Below are positions 60,764 to 64,000 of a stretch of 64,000 bases of DNA, piece by piece. The notes beneath the pieces were generated by a model. That model did no database searches and was not told the DNA's origin. It was given only the letters and a program-made list of their open reading frames with translations. The stretch's first letter is position 1. The number at the start of each line of letters is the position of its first letter. The DNA is from Acridotheres tristis (Eukaryota > Chordata > Aves > Passeriformes > Sturnidae): NCBI GenBank assembly GCA_037013685.1, contig CM072886.1:91810422-91874421 (forward strand), in the 5' to 3' direction. The position numbers and the translations under genes are program-made.

Positions 60764-61278
60764 CATAGAATCACAGAATTGTTGAGTGGGAAGGGACCTC
60801 TGATCTTATATAGCCTAACCTCTTCTTTCAAGCACGGACCTCAAGCACAAGTTGCCCAGGACCATGTCCAGTAAGCCTTTGAATATCGTCAAGAATGGAT
60901 ACTCTACTACCTGTTCAGGCAAACTCTGCCAAAGTTCTCCCAGTACAAAAGTGTTTTCTTGTATTCAGATTGAATTTCCAATATCTAAATTTATGCCCAT
61001 TGCCTTTTGTCCTGTTACTGGGCACCACCAGTAACAGTCTGGCATGCTCTTTTCACTCCTTTCCATCAGGTATCCATGTCTCACTTGATCTAGGAATCCT
61101 AGAGCTAGACAAAGTATTCCAGTGTGTCTCCCCAGTGCTGAGCAGAGAGGAAAGTTCACCATTTTTGACCTTCTGGCAGCACTCCTTGTACTGCATCCCG
61201 GGATGCTATTGGTCTTTTTTGCTGCAGGGGTGCAGTGCTGGCTCATGGTCAGTTTGTTGTCCACTGGGATCATCAGTC
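60764..61278 (-). mobile_element. CR1 LINE, 5'-truncated: end of ORF2 plus 3' UTR (minus orientation)
   Basis: The plus strand shows TCATAGAATCACAGAATTGT near 60765, then TGGGAAGGGACCTCTGATC, GTTGCCCAGGACCATGTCCA near 60852, TTTTGTCCTGTTACTGGGCA near 61006 and GCTGGCTCATGGTCAGTTTG near 61238. These are reverse complements of the CR1 3' UTR and ORF2 end. On the minus strand, 61273-60965 translates without a stop and starts with VDNKLTMSQHC, followed by AKKTN. This matches the VDDKLSMSQQC / AKKAN region near the end of CR1 ORF2 (reverse-transcriptase protein). The remaining frame is degenerate and the copy lacks everything upstream. An internal stretch is missing between about 61055 and 61080. 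It differs in sequence from the copy at 59891, so the two belong to different subfamilies or ages. Confidence 0.93.
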
Positions 61279-64000
61279 ATCTTATCGTGGTGGATTTCAA
61301 ATTACATGGGCTGGGCACGACAGCAGTAAGCCTTGTCTGGCAGTGTGGGAGGACAGGCCTGGAGAAGGAGTTTTTATGCTGTGTGGACATTTATCCATTG
61401 TAGGACCAAGCAGCATACATTGTTTTTCCCAGGATAGTAACACAGCTGAAGACAATCTTAGCTGAACCCATCAGATATGGCATTGTTACTGTCCTCATGG
61501 ACAAGAATGGATATACACGCCCTTCTTGTTAAACAGACTAGAATGACATCAAAGATTTTTTTGGGATGCAGTTAATGCTGTTTCCAGTAAAGTGTAACAA
61601 GTAGCCTGGGTGCAAAACAGCTAAAGTGTGTTTATTTTTGCTTTTGCATCAAGTGTTGCTGGATTTGACCTAAAAGCTCCCAGCCTACCCAAATTCTTGG
61701 AAACTTTAATTGTGAAGTGACCAAAAACCCTCTTAGCACCTGCCATGGTGGTGATGTTTAGAGCAATCCATGTGAGGCTAATGTTTATGGATGAGCTGAT
61801 CTATAACAGGGCAGGACTCCCAGTACTGCAAGCAATGAGGGCTGTATGGACAATGGTCATTAATTCGGGATGCGTAGGAAGAAAAGTCTGGAAAAAGAAA
61901 ATCCCATGTGTTTTCTCATTAGTTCTGGAATAAATGGAGAAGTCAAGACAGCTTTAAGAGGGCCAGTATATTTCAGAATCACGTCCCAAATGTTAAGGAG
62001 TGCATAGTCCCTCTCAATGTGCTATCCTACTTGTGGCAAAAAGGTGATGTTACCCTTTCTTTGACAAATAGTCTCCATTTTCATTTTAGAACAGATTTCT
62101 AGTCTTCTAAGATGGAGAGACAAGGAAAATGAAACACTTCATATTGATCTGTAAGTATAAAGGCATCTTTATATACCCTCTCTACCTGAAGAGGTAAAGT
62201 CAATATAACACCTAATGCAAAGCTTCGACAAGGTTTCCATTGGTTTGCAAATCATTTGTTTTCCTTCAGTCCTTACCTGGCCTCTCCAGCAGTGCCAGCC
62301 AAATTCAGCAGATAGCAAATCTGTACAGAGTGTAGAATTCCATTAGAAAAATAAAAACCCCATCTGACCCTCTCCAAAGGAACTTTGAAAAAAAAAAAAG
62401 GTATTAAAGCATCCAATTTACTTACTTTTCAATTTTTTGTCTTTGATTTATCCTCATGTAATCTAGAGGTCAAATCTATCATTCCAGCTCTCATAGCAAA
62501 CTAGCTAAGTCCACCAGGTTGGGTGATACAGCAAGGAAGCTTAGTATCCCTGCTTGTCCAGGAAAAGGAGATGAGCAAGTAAAACAGATATGGTATAAAG
62601 AAAGTCTCCAAACAGTCCACAAATGAATTATGAAATAATTAAGACACACTTATTTCGTTAGCTTTTCTTTTTTTCTTTTAACCAACTGCTAACTAACTGC
62701 TAACTTTTCAACTTTTGGACTCATCTTGATGTTCATTAAACCAGTGACTGGCATTATTCCATGTCTGGCTGTCAAAGTGCAGAGAAATATAGTCATAGGC
62801 TGACTGAATATGCATGATGCTGTCAAGCATTGCTACTTAGTGGCATTAATATTGCTATCATTTATTGTTTACATATTTAATGACCTTATTGATATTATAC
62901 ACTGTTAGTACTACTAATTATAGACAATAAACATAATTTATGAACAGTTTATAAGGAAATACAGAATAAGTAATTAGTGAGAATACCTGAAATAGTTGTA
63001 GTTTTTGTGTGTGCATACCATAGATGATTTCAGATTGATATTATTGTCATATAAATCTGTTTTGACACTCTTAGATATCAGAAAGTGACCTACATAGAAC
63101 CATTTTTGTCTTCAGCAGAGAACTGATCAAAGCTATAATTATGGTGTGATTGCCTTAGTTTTACCTCTCGTTAGCGAAGAGAGTAAAGAAAAAAGAAAAT
63201 TAAAAATCTCTCATAGATCAGATTTTTCTGGTTCTGACAGCTCTAGTTTTTTTGTCTGGCTGCACATTATTTCTTTAGCTAGAACCTGAGGAGCTATAGG
63301 CCATATTCTAAGAGGCATTGACCATCTTCTGAGCATCCTTGGCTTTTAGGACATGACCTATCTTCCCAAAAGGAAATCTTTGTCCAAAACATTAATTTTG
63401 GAGGCTTTAAATGCCTAAACTCACTTTGATAGTAGCTCAGTGCTGCAGCTCTGGGAAATACTGCACATTTGATGTTAACCACCTGAAATTTGACACAGGA
63501 ATAATGGTAGTGACCCTCACTCCTGGGTCAGGTCAGGGTCGGTTTTCTCAGTGAGGATCAGTGCAATTTGCAAGAAGAGCTTTTGGAAGTATGCCACAGG
63601 CGAGCTGTCTCTCCTTGTCTCCTCTTCTTGTGCTCTCCAGGACAAGAGCACCCTCTCTGTAAGCCCATGGGACCCACAGGAGGTACCCAGGGATGCAGTC
63701 TGCCTGCAGCCTCTCTGTGCTGTGTCCTGCCCGTACTGCCACATTTGCAGCCCCCAAATGGGCTGCAAAGGTCACGGGAGAAGGAGAAAATCCTTTGTGT
63801 TGCTGGCAAGGTTTAAAATTGACTCAGAAATGCCACTAGGAACAACAGACTTGAATTCTTCATAGGCATACCCAAAACATCTTCCCTGTCAATGTTCACA
63901 GCTTTAATCTTCTCAGCTGCAGGTAGTGCTGGCTAGGAAAAGCTACATATTTCTGCATGTAATGATATGATTAAACACTATTCTTTGTAAAGAAAGCTGT
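61279..64000. other. Non-coding sequence to the window end
   Basis: Unique DNA without a supported gene. The frames at 61122-61465 run out of the CR1 copy and are not genes. There is an A11 run near 62388 and a short AACTGCTAACT tandem near 62683-62703. An AT-rich stretch at 62820-62990 carries two opposed forkhead-like words (TATTGTTTACATA near 62865, CAATAAACATAA near 62925). A GC-richer patch at 63510-63830 is open on both strands in several frames at once but matches no family. Confidence 0.45.

Noticed and set aside
60895..61329. 144-codon plus-strand open frame
   Set aside because: It runs antisense through the CR1 copy at 60764-61278; the real coding remnant is on the minus strand.

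Overview
The window is vertebrate nuclear DNA, almost certainly from a bird. The diagnostic feature is four fragments of CR1, the dominant avian LINE. Two copies keep the characteristic 3' end (AATGGTTTGGGTTGGAAGGGAC on one strand, CCAAACCATTCTATGATTCT on the other). Two others keep the C-terminal part of ORF2 plus the 3' UTR. No CR1 copy is full length and no other transposon family is securely visible. CR1 makes up about 1.7 kb of 64 kb, which fits the low repeat load of bird genomes. The sequence is AT-rich, with CpG strongly depleted outside a few short islands. The CR1 sequences do not let me name the species.

I find no protein-coding gene. The longest open frame is 150 codons, about the length expected by chance in 64 kb of six-frame AT-rich DNA, and no frame shows a recognisable domain except the ORF2 remnant inside one CR1 copy. 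One frame near the left end (about 1257-1560, minus strand) reads like real but decayed protein and is listed as a doubtful gene fragment. No rRNA, tRNA or CRISPR array is recognisable. The window is best read as a gene desert or a very long intron.

Layout. 1-6.5 kb: one CR1 copy, the possible gene fragment, and two low-complexity tracts (T/G-rich, then A/C-rich). 6.5-34 kb: unique AT-rich sequence with small repeats, a perfect 16-bp hairpin at 24.5 kb, a 10-bp hairpin at 33.6 kb and a short palindrome at 20.4 kb. A short CR1 tail lies at 34.1 kb. 36-57.6 kb: the most interesting part, with several blocks whose texture suggests conserved non-coding regulatory DNA (homeodomain, TALE, POU and E-box words, local CpG retention, few repeats). 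The strongest is 44.40-45.06 kb, flanked on the left by a C-rich tract carrying a canonical G-quadruplex motif on the minus strand. 59.9-61.3 kb: two CR1 copies lie tail to tail. 61.3-64 kb: unique sequence.

If the regulatory reading is right, this window would serve as long-range enhancer DNA for a developmental gene outside it. That is inference: conservation cannot be measured from one sequence, and I cannot name the target gene.
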